Positions 8,300 to 18,723 of a stretch of 42,279 nucleotides of DNA are shown one piece after another. A program made the position numbers and the translations under genes. Source of the stretch: Rhizobacter sp. (lineage in GTDB: Bacteria; Pseudomonadota; Gammaproteobacteria; Burkholderiales; Burkholderiaceae_C); assembly GCA_017881025.1 (NCBI GenBank), contig JADGRJ010000006.1, forward strand, positions 1 to 42,279. Direction: 5' to 3'. The stretch's first letter is position 1. Each line of letters starts with the position of its first letter. The notes under the pieces are model-generated. The model ran no database searches. It was not told where the DNA came from and saw only the letters and a list, made by a program, of their open reading frames with translations.

Positions 8300-10018
8300 A
8301 TGCCCGCCGCACCTGTCGATGCCTCCGCGTTTCCCGCTCCCGCCGCCGCCCCGGCAGTCGCTCGGCCGCCGCGTCCCGCGGCGACGATCGTCGTCGTCCG
8401 CGACGGCGCCGAAGGGATCGAGGTGCTGCTGTCGCGACGCGCCGAGCGCGGCGATCACAACAGCGGCGCCTGGGTCTTTCCCGGCGGCATCGTCGAGAAG
8501 AACGACGCCCTCGCGCACGAGGCCGTCGTCGGCCTCGACGACGCCGAGGCGAGCCGCCGGCTCCGCCTCGCCAGCGGTGGCCTCGACTACTACGTCGCCG
8601 CGATCCGCGAGTGCTTCGAGGAGGCGGGGCTGTTGTTCGCGCGCGCGAACGGTACCGAGCTCGTCGACCTCGACGGCAGCGACGCGGCTCGCCTGGCGCC
8701 GTGGCGCGGTGCGCTCCACCGCGGCGAGCAGGGCATCGCCGACTTCTGTGCCGTAGAGGGCCTGCGCCTGGCCGCCGACCGCCTGGTCTACCTCAGCCAC
8801 TGGCTGACGCCGCGCGGCCGGGCGAAGCGGTTCGACACGCGCTTCTTCATCGCCGCGGTGCCGGCGGCGCAGACCGCTGCCCACGACGGCGCCGAGCTGC
8901 TCGAGCAGATGTGGATCGCGCCGAAGGAGGCGCTCGCGCGCAAGGCCTCGCTCAAGCTGCTCACGCCGACGCAGAAGACCCTCGAGACGATCGGGCGCTT
9001 CGCGAATGTCGCCGCCGCGATGGCGTGGGCGTCGGCGCCGCGCCAGGTGGCGCTGGTGATGCCGCGCGTCGCCAGCGGCCGCGACGGCTTTCGACCAGTG
9101 ATGCCCGACGAGTACCCCTGGGCCGAGCTCGGCCGCATCGACCCGGCCGGCCACGGCAACGCGTCGTACGAGCTCGTTCCCGACCGCGCGGTCCGCCTCT
9201 CCGAGCGCGTCATCCGCGTCACCGCCGACAACGGCAGCGTCATGACCGGGCCGGGCACCAACACCTACCTCATCGGCGGCGCCGACGCCGAGCGCTGGGC
9301 GGTGGTCGATCCCGGCCCCGCGCTCGACGCCCACGTCGATGCGATCGTCGCCGCCGCGCCGGGGCCGATCGACCGCATCTTCGTGACCCACACGCACAAG
9401 GACCATTCGCCGGCGGCGCTGGCGCTGAAGGAGCGTACCGGCGCGATCCTGCTCGGCCTCGCGCCGCTGCACCGCGAATGGCAGGACGGCACGTTCAGCG
9501 CCGACGTGACGCTGCACGGCGGCGAAAGGATCGCGATCGCCGAAGGGACGCACCTCTCGGTCGTCCACACGCCAGGCCACGCGAGCAACCACCTCTGCTA
9601 CCTGCTCGAGGAGGAGAAGACGCTCTTCACCGGCGATCACGTCATGCAGGCATCGACGGTCGTCATCAACCCGCCCGACGGCGACATGGCGACCTACATC
9701 GATTCGCTGCGCAGGGTCGCGGCGCTCGACCTCGACTGGCTCGCGCCGGGTCACGGTTTCCTCATGGCCGAGCCGCGCGCGGCGATCGAAGCGATCGTCG
9801 CGCACCGCCTGAAGCGCGAGGCCAAGGTCGTCGCTGCGCTCGGCGAGCTCGGGCCGGCGCCGGCCGATGAGCTGCTCGGCACGGTCTACGCCGACGTGCC
9901 GCAGCACCTGCACGCGGTGGCGATGCGCTCGCTCACGGCGCACCTGCTCAAGCTGCGCGACGACGGCGCGGCCAGCGAGTCGGCGGGCGAGTGGGCATTG
10001 CTGCCAGCCGGCGACTGA
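8300..10018 (+). CDS. Nudix hydrolase fused to LACTB2-like metallo-beta-lactamase-fold hydrolase
   Basis: A 572-residue two-domain fusion. Residues ~25-250 form a Nudix domain of the NUDT19-like kind: [13 protein letters not shown], an insert, then RECFEEAG (103-110), the core of the Nudix box. Residues ~290-570 form a metallo-beta-lactamase fold of LACTB2 type: [17 protein letters not shown], the metal ligands THTHKDH near 362-369, [22 protein letters not shown] and LAPGHGFL, then a C-terminal winged-helix segment ([15 protein letters not shown]). The ATG at 8300 is favoured because it begins just before the domain; a GTG at 8222 is in frame and would add 26 residues. NUDT19 relatives hydrolyse CoA-type pyrophosphates, and LACTB2 cleaves RNA or thioester-like bonds; the substrate here is unknown. 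Confidence 0.88.
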   Translation: MPAAPVDASAFPAPAAAPAVARPPRPAATIVVVRDGAEGIEVLLSRRAERGDHNSGAWVFPGGIVEKNDALAHEAVVGLDDAEASRRLRLASGGLDYYVAAIRECFEEAGLLFARANGTELVDLDGSDAARLAPWRGALHRGEQGIADFCAVEGLRLAADRLVYLSHWLTPRGRAKRFDTRFFIAAVPAAQTAAHDGAELLEQMWIAPKEALARKASLKLLTPTQKTLETIGRFANVAAAMAWASAPRQVALVMPRVASGRDGFRPVMPDEYPWAELGRIDPAGHGNASYELVPDRAVRLSERVIRVTADNGSVMTGPGTNTYLIGGADAERWAVVDPGPALDAHVDAIVAAAPGPIDRIFVTHTHKDHSPAALALKERTGAILLGLAPLHREWQDGTFSADVTLHGGERIAIAEGTHLSVVHTPGHASNHLCYLLEEEKTLFTGDHVMQASTVVINPPDGDMATYIDSLRRVAALDLDWLAPGHGFLMAEPRAAIEAIVAHRLKREAKVVAALGELGPAPADELLGTVYADVPQHLHAVAMRSLTAHLLKLRDDGAASESAGEWALLPAGD

Positions 10019-10061
10019 CGCCTCGGCGCTGCAGCGCAGGGGCGCGGCCGGCGGCCCGTCT

Positions 10062-11216
10062 TCAGGTGCAGCCGACGCCGAGTGCGCGCAGCGCGTCGAT
10101 CGCCGCCGCGTCGAAGCCCCAGCCCTGCAAGGCGGCCTGGCCGCCGCTGCCGCGCTCGGGTGGCGGCAGGGGGGCCGCGCTCGGCGTTCGATCGAAGCGC
10201 GGCGCTGGTGCCGGTTGGGCGATGCCGCCCACCTCGATCGCGCCCGCGCGCGCGGCGATATGCGGATGGCGACGCGATTCGGCGAACGTCAGCACCGGTG
10301 CGAAGCACGCGTCGGATCGCGCGAACACAACTTCCCAGTCGGCCCGTGTTTGCAGCGCGAAGCATTCCGCGAAGCGCGCGCGCAGCGCCGGCCAGGTGCT
10401 GCGGTCGTGCTGTGTCTTCGCCAGCGCGGCGTCGAGGCCGAGCCGCTCGAGCAGCTCGGCGTAGAACTTGGCCTCGATCGCGCCGATCGCGACGTGTTGG
10501 CCGTCGCGCGTCGCGTAGGTGTCGTACCACGGCGCGCCGGAGTCGAGGACGTTGACGCCGCGTTCGCCGTCGCGCCATTGGCCGGCGGCCGTGAGGCCGG
10601 AGAACATCGTTGCCAGCAACGCTGCGCCGTCGACCATCGCCGCGTCGACGACCTGGCCGCGCCCGCTCGCGCGCGCCTCGATCACGCCGCAGGCGATGCC
10701 GAACGCGAGCAGCATGCCGCCGCCGCCGAAATCGCCGACCAGGTTGAGCGGCGGCACCGGCGCCCCGCCGGCGCGGCCGATCGCGTGCAGGACGCCGGCG
10801 AGGGCGATGTAGTTGATGTCGTGACCGGCGCGCTCGGCGAGCGGGCCCGACTGCCCCCAGCCGGTCATGCGGCCGTAGACGAGGCGCGGGTTCCTCGCAT
10901 GCATCGCCTCCGGCCCGAGACCCAGCCGCTCCATGACACCCGGGCGAAAGCCTTCGATGAGCGCGTCGGCGCGCTCGGCCAGGCGCAGCGCCGCCTCGGT
11001 GCCGTGCTCGCTCTTCAGGTCGAGGGTCAGCGAGTGGCGGCCGCGCAGCATGACGTCGAAGCGCCGCTCGCGTTTCAGGCCGAGCCCGGCGTCGACGGGC
11101 CGGTCGACGAGGATCACGTCGGCGCCCATGTCGGCGAGCATCATCCCGGCGAACGGGCCCGGGCCGATCGCTTCGAACTCGAGGACGCGCAGGCCGGCGA
11201 GGGGGCCTGTGCTCAC
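10062..11216 (-). CDS. Alpha-methylacyl-CoA racemase (CaiB/BaiF family)
   Basis: A 384-residue class III CoA-transferase-fold protein. It begins [23 protein letters not shown], the classical opening of alpha-methylacyl-CoA racemases, which interconvert (2R)- and (2S)-2-methylacyl-CoA. The segment [28 protein letters not shown] matches the racemase active site, with the GHD aspartate as the expected acid/base. [13 protein letters not shown] and [18 protein letters not shown] support the same subfamily rather than a formyl- or carnitine-CoA transferase. GTG start at 11216. It is the last gene of the ppk2-icmF operon, 37 bases after icmF, fitting a role with branched acyl-CoAs. Confidence 0.88.
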   Translation of the reverse strand: MSTGPLAGLRVLEFEAIGPGPFAGMMLADMGADVILVDRPVDAGLGLKRERRFDVMLRGRHSLTLDLKSEHGTEAALRLAERADALIEGFRPGVMERLGLGPEAMHARNPRLVYGRMTGWGQSGPLAERAGHDINYIALAGVLHAIGRAGGAPVPPLNLVGDFGGGGMLLAFGIACGVIEARASGRGQVVDAAMVDGAALLATMFSGLTAAGQWRDGERGVNVLDSGAPWYDTYATRDGQHVAIGAIEAKFYAELLERLGLDAALAKTQHDRSTWPALRARFAECFALQTRADWEVVFARSDACFAPVLTFAESRRHPHIAARAGAIEVGGIAQPAPAPRFDRTPSAAPLPPPERGSGGQAALQGWGFDAAAIDALRALGVGCT

Positions 11217-11253
11217 GGCGCGGGGTGCCCCGAGGTCAGGATGGCGGTGAGTC

Positions 11254-14200
11254 TCACATGTTGCGCCGGTACTGCCCGCCGACCTCGAACAGCGCGTCCG
11301 TGATCTGGCCGAGCGAGCAGACGCGCACCGCGTCGATCAGCACCTCGAAGACATTGCCGTTGTCGATCACAGTCTGCTGCAGGCGGCGCAGCATCGCCGG
11401 CGCCGCGCCGCCGTGGCGCGCGTGGAAGTCGGCGAGGCGGGCGAGCTGGCTCTGCTTTTCCTGCTCGGTCGAGCGCTGCAGCTCGACCGCCTTCGCAGCG
11501 GCCTCGCCGTGCGGACGGCGGAAGGTGTTGACGCCGACGATCGGATACTCGCCGGTGTGCTTGAGCATCTCGTAGTGCATGCTCTCTTCCTGGATCTTGC
11601 CGCGCTGGTAGCCGGTCTCCATCGCGCCGAGGACGCCGCCGCGCTCGCTGATGCGCTCGAACTCGCCGAGCACCGCTTCCTCGACCAGCTCGGTGAGCTC
11701 GTCGATGATGAACGCGCCCTGGCTCGGGTTCTCGTTCTTCGCCAGGCCCCACTCGCGGTTGATGATCAGCTGGATTGCCATCGCCCGGCGCACCGAGTCC
11801 TCGGTCGGCGTCGTGATCGCCTCGTCGAAGGCGTTGGTGTGGAGCGAGTTGCAGTTGTCGTAGATCGCGATCAGCGCCTGCAGCGTCGTGCGGATGTCGT
11901 TGAACTGCACCTCCTGCGCATGGAGGCTCCGCCCGCTCGTCTGCACGTGGTACTTGAGCTTCTGGCTGCGATCGTTGGCGCCGTAGCGATCGCGCATCGC
12001 GATCGCCCAGATCCGCCGCGCGACCCGGCCCATCACCGTGTACTCCGGGTCCATGCCGTTCGAGAAGAAGAACGACAGGTTGGGCGCGAAGTCGTCGATC
12101 GACATGCCGCGCGCGAGGTACGCCTCGACGAAGGTGAAGCCGTTCGAGAGCGTGAACGCGAGCTGGCTGATCGGGTTGGCGCCGGCTTCGGCGATGTGAT
12201 AGCCCGAGATGCTCACCGAGTAGAAGTTGCGAACCTTGTGCTCGACGAACCACTGTGCGATGTCGCCCATCACCTTGAGGCTGAACTCGGTCGAGAAGAT
12301 GCAGGTGTTCTGGCCCTGGTCTTCCTTCAGGATGTCGGCCTGCACCGTGCCGCGCACGTTCTCCTTCACCCAGGCGGCGATTCCGGCCGCCTCGTCGGCG
12401 CCCGGCTCGCGCTTCTTCTCGGCGCGGAAGGCGTCGAGCTTCTGGTCGATCGCGGTGTTGATGAACATCGCCAGGATCGTCGGCGCCGGGCCGTTGATCG
12501 TCATGCTGACCGAGGTGCTCGGGCTCGTCAGGTCGAAGCCGGAATAGAGCACCTTCATGTCGTCGAGCGTTGCGATCGAGACGCCCGAGTTGCCGACCTT
12601 GCCGTAGATGTCGGGCCTGAGCGCCGGGTCGTTGCCGTAGAGCGTCACCGAGTCGAACGCGGTCGAGAGGCGCTTGGCCGGCATCCCGGCCGAAAGCAGC
12701 TTGAAGCGGGTGTTGGTCTTGAAGGCGTCGCCTTCGCCGGCGAACATCCGCGTCGGATCCTCGTTCTCGCGCTTGAACGCGAACGTTCCGGCGGTGTACG
12801 GGAACGAGCCCGGCACGTTGTCGAGCATCAGCCACTTGAGGATCTCGCCGTCGTCCTCCCAGGTCGGCAGCGAGACCTTCGGCACCTTGTTGCCGGAGAG
12901 GGTCGTGTGATTGAGCGGTGTGCGGATTTCGCGCCCGCGCACGGCGTGGACATATTCGTCCTGGGCGTAGGCGCGCCGCAGTCCCGGCCATTCGGCCAGC
13001 AGCCGGCGCGCACTCGGGTCGAGGCGCGCCTCGCGCTCGTCGGCGAGCGCGTTGACGGCGCCGAAGGCGTTGGTCTTGTCGGGATTGGCGTCGAAGAGCA
13101 TGCGTGCGCTCGCGCGCAGCTGCTGGATCTCGCGCGCGAGGCGCGGCTCGGCGAGCGCAGCGCGCTTGTACGAGCGCACCGCGTCGACGATGTCGGCCAG
13201 GTAGCGCGTGCGCGAGGCCGGCACGATCGGCACCTGGTGCGTGCTGTGTCGCGTCTGCACCCGGGGCAAGGTTCCCGGCGCAAGGCGCAGGCCGAGCGCC
13301 GCCAGGCGCGGCACGATCGCCTGGTAGAGCGCGGTCACGCCGTCGTCGTTGAAGCGGCTCGCCATCGTGCCGAACACCGGCATCTCGTCGGGGCGCTTGG
13401 CGAACGCCTCGCGATTGCGCTGCACCTGCTTGGCGACGTCGCGCAGCGCGTCGGCGGCGCCCTTGCGGTCGAACTTGTTGATCACGACGAACTCGGCGAA
13501 GTCGAGCATGTCGATCTTCTCGAGCTGGCTCGCGGCGCCGAACTCGGGCGTCATCACGTAGACCGGCACGTCGACGAGCGGCACGATCGCGGCGTCGCCC
13601 TGGCCGATCCCCGAGGTCTCGACGATGACCAGATCGAAGCCCGCGGCCTTCACCGCGGCGAGCACGTCGGGCAGCGCGGCGCTGATCTCGCTGCCGAAGT
13701 CGCGCGTCGCCAGCGAGCGCATGAAGACGCGCGCGCCGGCGCCCCAGGGCGCGATCGCGTTCATGCGGATGCGGTCGCCGAGCAGCGCGCCGCCGCTCTT
13801 TCGGCGCGACGGGTCGATGCTGATGACGGCGATCTGAAGCGCGTCGCCCTGGTCGAGGCGCAGGCGCCGGATCAGCTCGTCGGTCAGGCTCGACTTGCCG
13901 GCGCCGCCGGTGCCGGTGATGCCGATGACCGGCGTCTTCGCGTTTCGCGCCGCGGCGCGCAGATCGTCGCGCAGCGCCGGCGCCGCGACGCCGCTCTCGA
14001 GCGCGGTGATCATGCGGGCGAGGGCGCGTCGCGACGCCTCGCCGGCGCCGCGGATCGGCGCCAGCGACGTCGGCGCCTGCGCCGCGAGGTCGACGTCGCA
14101 GCGCATCATCATCTCGCCGATCATTCCCGCCAGTCCCATGCGCTGGCCGTCCTCGGGGCTGTAGATGCGCTCGACGCCATACGCGTGCAGCTCGGCGATC

Positions 14201-14547
14201 TCGCTGGTGACGATGACGCCGCCGCCGCCGCCGAAGACGCGGATGTTCTCGCCGCCGCGCGCCTTGAGCAGGTCGATCATGTACTTGAAGTACTCGACGT
14301 GGCCGCCCTGGTAGGAGCTGATCGCGATGCCCTGCACGTCCTCCTGCAGCGCCGCGGTGACGACTTCGTCGACCGAGCGGTTGTGGCCGAGGTGGATCAC
14401 CTCCGCGCCCATGCCCTGCAGGATGCGCCGCATGATGTTGATCGCGGCGTCGTGACCGTCGAACAGGCTCGCCGCGGTGACGAAGCGCACCTTGTGCGCC
14501 GGGCGGTATTCGGCGAGGGCCTTGTAGTCGGCCGAGAGCTCTGTCAT
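11254..14547 (-). CDS. icmF: Fused isobutyryl-CoA mutase IcmF
   Basis: A 1097-residue adenosylcobalamin-dependent mutase that interconverts isobutyryl-CoA and n-butyryl-CoA, with a built-in G-protein chaperone. Domains in order: a B12-binding domain (1-140) with [13 protein letters not shown] (Asp30-x-His32) and [11 protein letters not shown]; a MeaI-type GTPase (about 190-430) with P-loop GTGGAGKSS (212-220), [13 protein letters not shown] and NKFD; then the mutase TIM-barrel half (about 530-1097) with [34 protein letters not shown] and [14 protein letters not shown]. The start at 14547 is preceded by GAGGAC and gives the usual IcmF N-terminus; a longer frame from 14703 does not. It lies 11 bases after the ppk2 stop, so the two are very likely cotranscribed. 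Mutase specificity (isobutyryl, isovaleryl or pivalyl-CoA) was not determined here. Confidence 0.95.
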   Translation of the reverse strand: MTELSADYKALAEYRPAHKVRFVTAASLFDGHDAAINIMRRILQGMGAEVIHLGHNRSVDEVVTAALQEDVQGIAISSYQGGHVEYFKYMIDLLKARGGENIRVFGGGGGVIVTSEIAELHAYGVERIYSPEDGQRMGLAGMIGEMMMRCDVDLAAQAPTSLAPIRGAGEASRRALARMITALESGVAAPALRDDLRAAARNAKTPVIGITGTGGAGKSSLTDELIRRLRLDQGDALQIAVISIDPSRRKSGGALLGDRIRMNAIAPWGAGARVFMRSLATRDFGSEISAALPDVLAAVKAAGFDLVIVETSGIGQGDAAIVPLVDVPVYVMTPEFGAASQLEKIDMLDFAEFVVINKFDRKGAADALRDVAKQVQRNREAFAKRPDEMPVFGTMASRFNDDGVTALYQAIVPRLAALGLRLAPGTLPRVQTRHSTHQVPIVPASRTRYLADIVDAVRSYKRAALAEPRLAREIQQLRASARMLFDANPDKTNAFGAVNALADEREARLDPSARRLLAEWPGLRRAYAQDEYVHAVRGREIRTPLNHTTLSGNKVPKVSLPTWEDDGEILKWLMLDNVPGSFPYTAGTFAFKRENEDPTRMFAGEGDAFKTNTRFKLLSAGMPAKRLSTAFDSVTLYGNDPALRPDIYGKVGNSGVSIATLDDMKVLYSGFDLTSPSTSVSMTINGPAPTILAMFINTAIDQKLDAFRAEKKREPGADEAAGIAAWVKENVRGTVQADILKEDQGQNTCIFSTEFSLKVMGDIAQWFVEHKVRNFYSVSISGYHIAEAGANPISQLAFTLSNGFTFVEAYLARGMSIDDFAPNLSFFFSNGMDPEYTVMGRVARRIWAIAMRDRYGANDRSQKLKYHVQTSGRSLHAQEVQFNDIRTTLQALIAIYDNCNSLHTNAFDEAITTPTEDSVRRAMAIQLIINREWGLAKNENPSQGAFIIDELTELVEEAVLGEFERISERGGVLGAMETGYQRGKIQEESMHYEMLKHTGEYPIVGVNTFRRPHGEAAAKAVELQRSTEQEKQSQLARLADFHARHGGAAPAMLRRLQQTVIDNGNVFEVLIDAVRVCSLGQITDALFEVGGQYRRNM

Positions 14548-14558
14548 TTGCGGCGTCC

Positions 14559-15416
14559 TCAGATGACCTTGATGCTTGCCAGCGCCGGGTCGCCGGGCGG
14601 ATAGCGCAGCTTCAATCCCTCCAGCGACTGCTTCACCGCGGTGGCGATCATCAGGTTGCGATGGGTCTTGGAATCGGCCGGGACGATCGTCCATGGCGCC
14701 CACGGCGTTCCCGTCGCGGTCACCGCTTCGGCATAGGCGGCCTCGTAGGCGTCCCAGCGCGTGCGCTCTTCGAGGTCACCGACCGCGAACTTCCAGTGCT
14801 TGGTCGGATCGTCGAGCCGGTCCTGCAGGCGCAGCCGCTGCTCCTCCTTCGAGATGTGGAGGAGGAACTTGAGGACGACGGTGCCGGTCTCGACCAGCAG
14901 CTTCTCGAAGGCGTTGATGTGGGCGAATCGCTGCGCGGTCTCGTCGCGCGTGATCCAGCCCTTGACCACCGGGACGAGCACGTCCTCGTAGTGGCTGCGG
15001 TTGAAGATCACGATCTCGCCCGCGGCCGGCACCTTCTGGTGGATGCGCCACAGGAAGTCGTGCGCGCGCTCCTCTTCGGAAGGCGCCTTCCACGCGGCGG
15101 TGCGAACGCCGAGCGCGCTCGTCTTCGAGAACACGCCGCGGATCGTGCCGTCCTTGCCGCTCGTGTCGGTGCCCTGCAGGACGACGAGCACCTTGAACCG
15201 ACGGTCGGCGTAGAGCATGTCCTGGAGCCGGTCGATGTCGCTGGCGAGCGCTTCGACGGCGGCCTGGTCGCTCGCCTTGTCGCCGATCGAGAACGGCTTG
15301 GCGCGCGGGTCGATGGCGGCGAGGTGGAAGCGCCGCGCGCGCTTGAGCGACGGCGCGGCCGGCGTTGCGCTGGCGTACTGGAAGTCCGCGAGGCGCGCGC
15401 CCGGTTTCTTCGCCAC
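14559..15416 (-). CDS. ppk2: Polyphosphate kinase 2 family protein
   Basis: A 285-residue single-domain PPK2, which uses inorganic polyphosphate to phosphorylate nucleotides (AMP, ADP or GDP depending on class). The Walker A motif is GTDTSGKDG (82-90), and the Walker B/lid region is IVIFNRSHYEDVLVPVV followed by LLHISKEEQRLRLQ. Overall it resembles the bacterial class III branch, members of which can make ATP from AMP, but class assignment by eye is tentative. GTG at 15416 is chosen because CGGAG lies a few bases upstream; another GTG at 15434 is in frame. It is the first gene of the icmF operon, downstream of a palindromic operator-like site at 15451-15470. Supplying nucleoside triphosphate to IcmF or to cobalamin adenosylation is a possible link (inference). 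Confidence 0.88.
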   Translation of the reverse strand: MAKKPGARLADFQYASATPAAPSLKRARRFHLAAIDPRAKPFSIGDKASDQAAVEALASDIDRLQDMLYADRRFKVLVVLQGTDTSGKDGTIRGVFSKTSALGVRTAAWKAPSEEERAHDFLWRIHQKVPAAGEIVIFNRSHYEDVLVPVVKGWITRDETAQRFAHINAFEKLLVETGTVVLKFLLHISKEEQRLRLQDRLDDPTKHWKFAVGDLEERTRWDAYEAAYAEAVTATGTPWAPWTIVPADSKTHRNLMIATAVKQSLEGLKLRYPPGDPALASIKVI

Positions 15417-15450
15417 GTTGTCTCCGCGACCCACGTCCCGGCACCACGCC

Positions 15451-15470
15451 GATTGACGTATGCGTCAATC
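15451..15470 (-). promoter_or_regulatory. LiuR-like operator ahead of ppk2-icmF
   Basis: GATTGACGTATGCGTCAATC is a perfect 8-bp inverted repeat around a 4-bp centre, 34 bases upstream of the ppk2 GTG. Aligned to the site beside the MerR gene at 32622-32637 (read on its other strand, TTGACGTTTACGTAAA) it matches at 13 of 16 core positions. On the minus strand a possible -10 box TACACT lies just upstream (15474-15479), so a bound regulator would sit over the transcription start. Confidence 0.6.
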
Positions 15471-15478
15471 GCAGTGTA

Positions 15479-15494
15479 GCGCCGGGGCCGGCGC
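15479..15494. other. GC-rich perfect hairpin between the YXWGXW gene and ppk2
   Basis: GCGCCGG / CCGGCGC forms a 7-bp stem with a two-G centre. It follows the minus-strand gene ending at 15540 and precedes the ppk2 operator. There is no T-run, so it may be a weak terminator separating the two units, or incidental in GC-rich DNA. Confidence 0.3.
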
Positions 15495-15539
15495 GGATTC
15501 AGGCGGCGGCCGGGCCGGGCCGCCGCGTGGCCGCCGCGG

Positions 15540-15890
15540 TCAGTGGCGTGCCCAGTGACCTTCCTGCAGATGCCAGCGGCCCTCATGCTGGACCCAGCGG
15601 TGGGGCTGCCAGCCGTAGCCCGGCCGGCCGTGCTCGTAGCGGCCGCCAACCCAGACGTGGCGGCCACCGCCCCAGCCCCAGTAGCCGTCGATCCAGACGG
15701 CGCCGACGAAGGGCGGAGGCGGAAGCGTCTCGTAGTACGGCGCGGGCGGCGCGACGTCGGTGACGATGACTTCACCGGCCGGCGCATAGGCAGGTCCATA
15801 GGCGCCGTAGGGGCGGCCGATCGGAGCGACGACGCAGGCGCAAAGGGCGGCGCTGCAGGCGGCCGCGAGGGCGAGGGTGCGGTAGGACAT
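15540..15890 (-). CDS. YXWGXW-repeat envelope protein, probable lipoprotein
   Basis: A 116-residue secreted protein. The N-terminus MSYRTLALAAACSAALCACVVAP is a signal sequence with a lipobox-like LCAC. The mature part is rich in Tyr, Trp, Gly, His and Pro and ends in aromatic repeats: VWIDGYWGWGGGRHVWVGG, YEHGRPGYGWQPHRW, HEGRWHLQEGHW. This matches the YXWGXW-type repeat proteins common in Burkholderiales, whose function is unknown. The ATG at 15890 has CGGAG at good spacing. It is divergent from the DUF4864 gene across a 171-bp gap in which I see no other gene. Confidence 0.75.
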   Translation of the reverse strand: MSYRTLALAAACSAALCACVVAPIGRPYGAYGPAYAPAGEVIVTDVAPPAPYYETLPPPPFVGAVWIDGYWGWGGGRHVWVGGRYEHGRPGYGWQPHRWVQHEGRWHLQEGHWARH

Positions 15891-16061
15891 GGCGGATCTC
15901 CGTGAAGAAGCAGGCGCGCTCGTGCGCCCCACCTCCTTCAACCGGCAATCCGGATTCGTCGATGACTCTACGGCGCCGGCTTTACAGTCCTTTTCGCGCC
16001 GCGCGCGGGGCTTCGGCAAAAAGCTGCATGATGGCGGCCCGCGCCTTCGCAGGAGAAGACC

Positions 16062-16496
16062 ATGGCCCGCGTCCTCGCTGCCGTCTGCCTGACCCTCATG
16101 GTCGCCTTCGGCGCGAGCCTGCCGGCCCGGGCGCAGCCGGTCGCGACTGCCGACGCGCGCGCCGCGCGCACCATCGTCAGCGCCCAACTCGAAGCCTTCG
16201 CGAGCGACGACGCCAAGCGGGCGTTCTCGTACGCGGCGCCTTCGATCCGCCAGATGTTCGGCACGCCGGAGCGCTTCCTCGCCATGGTGCGAGCGGGCTA
16301 TCCGGTCGTCTATCGCGCCGCCGGCGTGACCTTCCTGATCCCGGTGCGCGTCGAAGGCGATCTGGTCCAGGGCGTTCATCTCACCGATGCCGCCGGCGTG
16401 CTCTGGCTCGCCACCTACCGGCTCGAGCGCCAGCCCGACGGGACCTGGCGCATCGCCGGCTGCGACGTGCAGCCCGCGACCGGCAAGATGATCTAG
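16062..16496 (+). CDS. DUF4864 secreted protein
   Basis: A 144-residue protein of the DUF4864 family. The N-terminus [20 protein letters not shown] followed by PARAQ is a Sec signal peptide with likely cleavage after ARA, so the mature protein is periplasmic. The body has the family pattern [44 protein letters not shown] and ends WRIAGCDVQ. The fold is thought to be NTF2/SnoaL-like; no biochemical role is established. AGGAGAAG lies just upstream of the ATG. It ends 19 bases before coaX and may be cotranscribed with it. Confidence 0.82.
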   Translation: MARVLAAVCLTLMVAFGASLPARAQPVATADARAARTIVSAQLEAFASDDAKRAFSYAAPSIRQMFGTPERFLAMVRAGYPVVYRAAGVTFLIPVRVEGDLVQGVHLTDAAGVLWLATYRLERQPDGTWRIAGCDVQPATGKMI

Positions 16497-16515
16497 ACGT
16501 GCCAGAGCGGACCGA

Positions 16516-17283
16516 ATGAGCTTTCTCGCCATCGACGCCGGCAACACGCGGCTGAAGTGGGCGCTCTACGCGGCGCCGCTGCCCGGCGCAGGCATGATGG
16601 CGCACGGCGCGGTCTTCCTCGAGGCGATCGACGAGCTTGGCGAAGGCCAGTGGCGCGACCTGCCGCCGCCTTCGAGCATGCTCGGCAGCATCGTCGCCGG
16701 CGAAGGCATCCGGCGCCGCGCCGAAGAGCAGCTCGAAGTCTGGGACGTCGAGCCGCGCTGGGTCGTGAGCAGCGCCTCCGCCTGCGGCGTCGTCAACGGC
16801 TACGACCATCCGACCCGTCTCGGTGTCGACCGCTGGGTCGCGCTGATCGGCGCGCGCCATCGCATCCTGGCGCGCGGCGCGCCGCGGCCGATCCTCGTCG
16901 TCATGGTCGGCACGGCGGTGACCGTCGACGCGCTCGACACCCAAGGGCGCTTCCTCGGCGGCCTGATCCTGCCCGGCTTCGGCCTCATGCTGCGCGCGCT
17001 CGAGATGGGAACGGCGGGGCTGAAGGCGCCGACCGGCGAGGCGGTCGACTTCCCGACCAACACCAGCGACGCGCTCATGAGCGGCGGCTCCGACGCGATC
17101 GCGGGCGCGATCGAGCGCATGCACAGGAAGCTCCTGAAGCGCTGCGGCCAGGAGCCGGCGCTCCTCATGAGCGGCGGCGCGGCGGTCAAGCTGGCGTCGC
17201 TCAGCGAGCTGCGCTTCGAGGCCGTCGAGACGCTGATCTTCGACGGCCTGTTGCGGTTGCAGTCGAAGAAGCTCGCGCTCTGA
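16516..17283 (+). CDS. coaX: Type III pantothenate kinase
   Basis: Phosphorylates pantothenate in the first step of CoA biosynthesis; type III enzymes are of the ASKHA fold and insensitive to CoA feedback. The 255-residue protein opens with [16 protein letters not shown], the phosphate-binding loop with the catalytic Asp. Later it has [18 protein letters not shown] and [13 protein letters not shown], the second phosphate motif, then [15 protein letters not shown] and a C-terminal LLMSGGAAV. These are all characteristic of CoaX. In many Burkholderiales coaX follows birA; here it follows a DUF4864 gene. It converges with hslU with only 18 bases between the stops. Confidence 0.95.
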   Translation: MSFLAIDAGNTRLKWALYAAPLPGAGMMAHGAVFLEAIDELGEGQWRDLPPPSSMLGSIVAGEGIRRRAEEQLEVWDVEPRWVVSSASACGVVNGYDHPTRLGVDRWVALIGARHRILARGAPRPILVVMVGTAVTVDALDTQGRFLGGLILPGFGLMLRALEMGTAGLKAPTGEAVDFPTNTSDALMSGGSDAIAGAIERMHRKLLKRCGQEPALLMSGGAAVKLASLSELRFEAVETLIFDGLLRLQSKKLAL

Positions 17284-17301
17284 CCGCCCCCGGACCCCGC
17301 G

Positions 17302-18636
17302 CTAGAGGATGTAGCGCGAGAGGTCCTCGTTCTTCGCCAGGTCGGAGAGCTTTGCGTCGACGGCAGCGCCGTCGAGGCGCACGGTCTGGCCGGCGCGATT
17401 GGGCGCGTCGAAGCTCACCTCATCGAGGAGCCGCTCCATCACCGTCGAGAGGCGCCTCGCGCCGATGTTCTCGGTGCGCTCGTTGACGTCGAAGGCGATC
17501 TGGGCGATGCGCCGGATCGCGTCGGGCGCGAGCTCGAGCGTCACGCCCTCGGTCGCGAGCAGCAGCGTGTACTGCTTGACCAGACTGGCATGGGTCTGGG
17601 TCAGGATCGCCTCGAAGTCGTCGACCGAGAGCGAGCCGAGCTCGACGCGGATCGGAAAGCGCCCCTGCAGCTCGGGGATCAGGTCGCTCGGCTTGGTGAG
17701 GTGGAACGCGCCCGAGGCGATGAACAGGATGTGGTCGGTCTTCACCATCCCGTACTTGGTGTTGACCGTCGTTCCCTCGACCAGCGGCAGCAGGTCGCGC
17801 TGCACGCCCTGGCGCGAGACGTCGGCTCCTTGAGTCTCCGAGCGCGAGGTGACCTTGTCGATCTCGTCGATGAAGACGATGCCGTTCTGCTCGGCGTTGG
17901 CGAGCGCGCTCGCCTTGACGTCGTCGTCGTTGACGAGCTTGGCGGCTTCCTCGTCGACGAGGATCTTCTGCGCCTCGACGACCTTCATCTTGCGCGCCTT
18001 CTTCTTGGCGCCGCCGATGTTGGCGAACATGCCGCGCAGCTGCTCGGTCATCTCCTCCATGCCGGCCGGGCCCATGATCTCCATCGACGGCTTCGCCTCG
18101 GCGACCTCGATCTCGATCTCGCGATCGGCGAGCAGGCCCTCGCGCAGGCGCTTTCGCATCACCTGGCGCGCCGTGTTGTCGGCCGAGGGCGACGGCGCCA
18201 GGCCGAACTCGCTGCGCGCGCCCGGAACGATGACCTCGAGGATGCGCTCCTCGGCGGCGTCCTCGGCGCGCGCGCGCTGGCGCTTCATCGCCGTCTCGCG
18301 CTCCTGCTTGACGGCCATGTCGACGAGGTCGCGGACGATCGAGTCGACGTCCTTGCCGACGTAGCCGACCTCGGTGAACTTGGTCGCCTCGACCTTGATG
18401 AAGGGCGCGTCGGCGAGGCGCGCCAGGCGGCGCGCGATCTCGGTCTTGCCGACGCCGGTCGGGCCGATCATGAGGATGTTCTTCGGCGTGATCTCGCCGC
18501 GCATCGCCTCGTCGACCTGCTGGCGGCGCCAGCGGTTGCGCAGGGCGATCGCGACGGCGCGCTTGGCGCCCGACTGGCCGACGATGTGGCGATCGAGCTC
18601 GGAGACGATCTCCTGCGGCGTCATGCTGGATTTCAT
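17302..18636 (-). CDS. hslU: ATP-dependent protease ATPase subunit HslU
   Basis: The AAA+ unfoldase of the HslUV (ClpYQ) protease, which forms hexamers that feed unfolded substrates into HslV. The 444-residue protein begins [17 protein letters not shown] from the second Met. Walker A is GPTGVGKTE (58-66) and Walker [10 protein letters not shown]; the intervening I-domain carries [17 protein letters not shown]. Sensor and arginine-finger regions lie in the C-terminal third ([32 protein letters not shown]). The C-terminus DLSRYIL is the tail that inserts into HslV. The start may be ATG 18636 or ATG 18624; neither has a clear ribosome binding site. It follows hslV after a repeat element. Confidence 0.97.
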   Translation of the reverse strand: MKSSMTPQEIVSELDRHIVGQSGAKRAVAIALRNRWRRQQVDEAMRGEITPKNILMIGPTGVGKTEIARRLARLADAPFIKVEATKFTEVGYVGKDVDSIVRDLVDMAVKQERETAMKRQRARAEDAAEERILEVIVPGARSEFGLAPSPSADNTARQVMRKRLREGLLADREIEIEVAEAKPSMEIMGPAGMEEMTEQLRGMFANIGGAKKKARKMKVVEAQKILVDEEAAKLVNDDDVKASALANAEQNGIVFIDEIDKVTSRSETQGADVSRQGVQRDLLPLVEGTTVNTKYGMVKTDHILFIASGAFHLTKPSDLIPELQGRFPIRVELGSLSVDDFEAILTQTHASLVKQYTLLLATEGVTLELAPDAIRRIAQIAFDVNERTENIGARRLSTVMERLLDEVSFDAPNRAGQTVRLDGAAVDAKLSDLAKNEDLSRYIL

Positions 18637-18638
18637 GC

Positions 18639-18717
18639 GCGACGCCCGCCGGGCCGCCCCAAGGGCGTCGCCGCCCCCTCGGGGGGCAGCGAACGAAGAG
18701 AGGCGCCATCGGGCTTC
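18639..18717. repeat. Dispersed GC-rich hairpin repeat, copy A (hslV-hslU gap)
   Basis: Begins GCGACGCCCGCCGGGCCGCC, continues CCCAAGGGCG, contains a hairpin CCGCCCCC-TC-GGGGGGCAG, and ends GAGGCGCCATCGGGCTTC. Nearly the same layout occurs at 19305-19380 (copy B) and a diverged one at 33831-33896 (copy C). It fills almost the whole gap between hslV and hslU. Confidence 0.75.
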
Positions 18718-18723
18718 ATTGCG

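Noticed and set aside
11413-14604. 1063-codon open frame on the plus strand opposite icmF
   Set aside because: Antisense shadow: Arg/Leu/Val/Asp-rich composition without motifs, while icmF on the other strand is conserved end to end.
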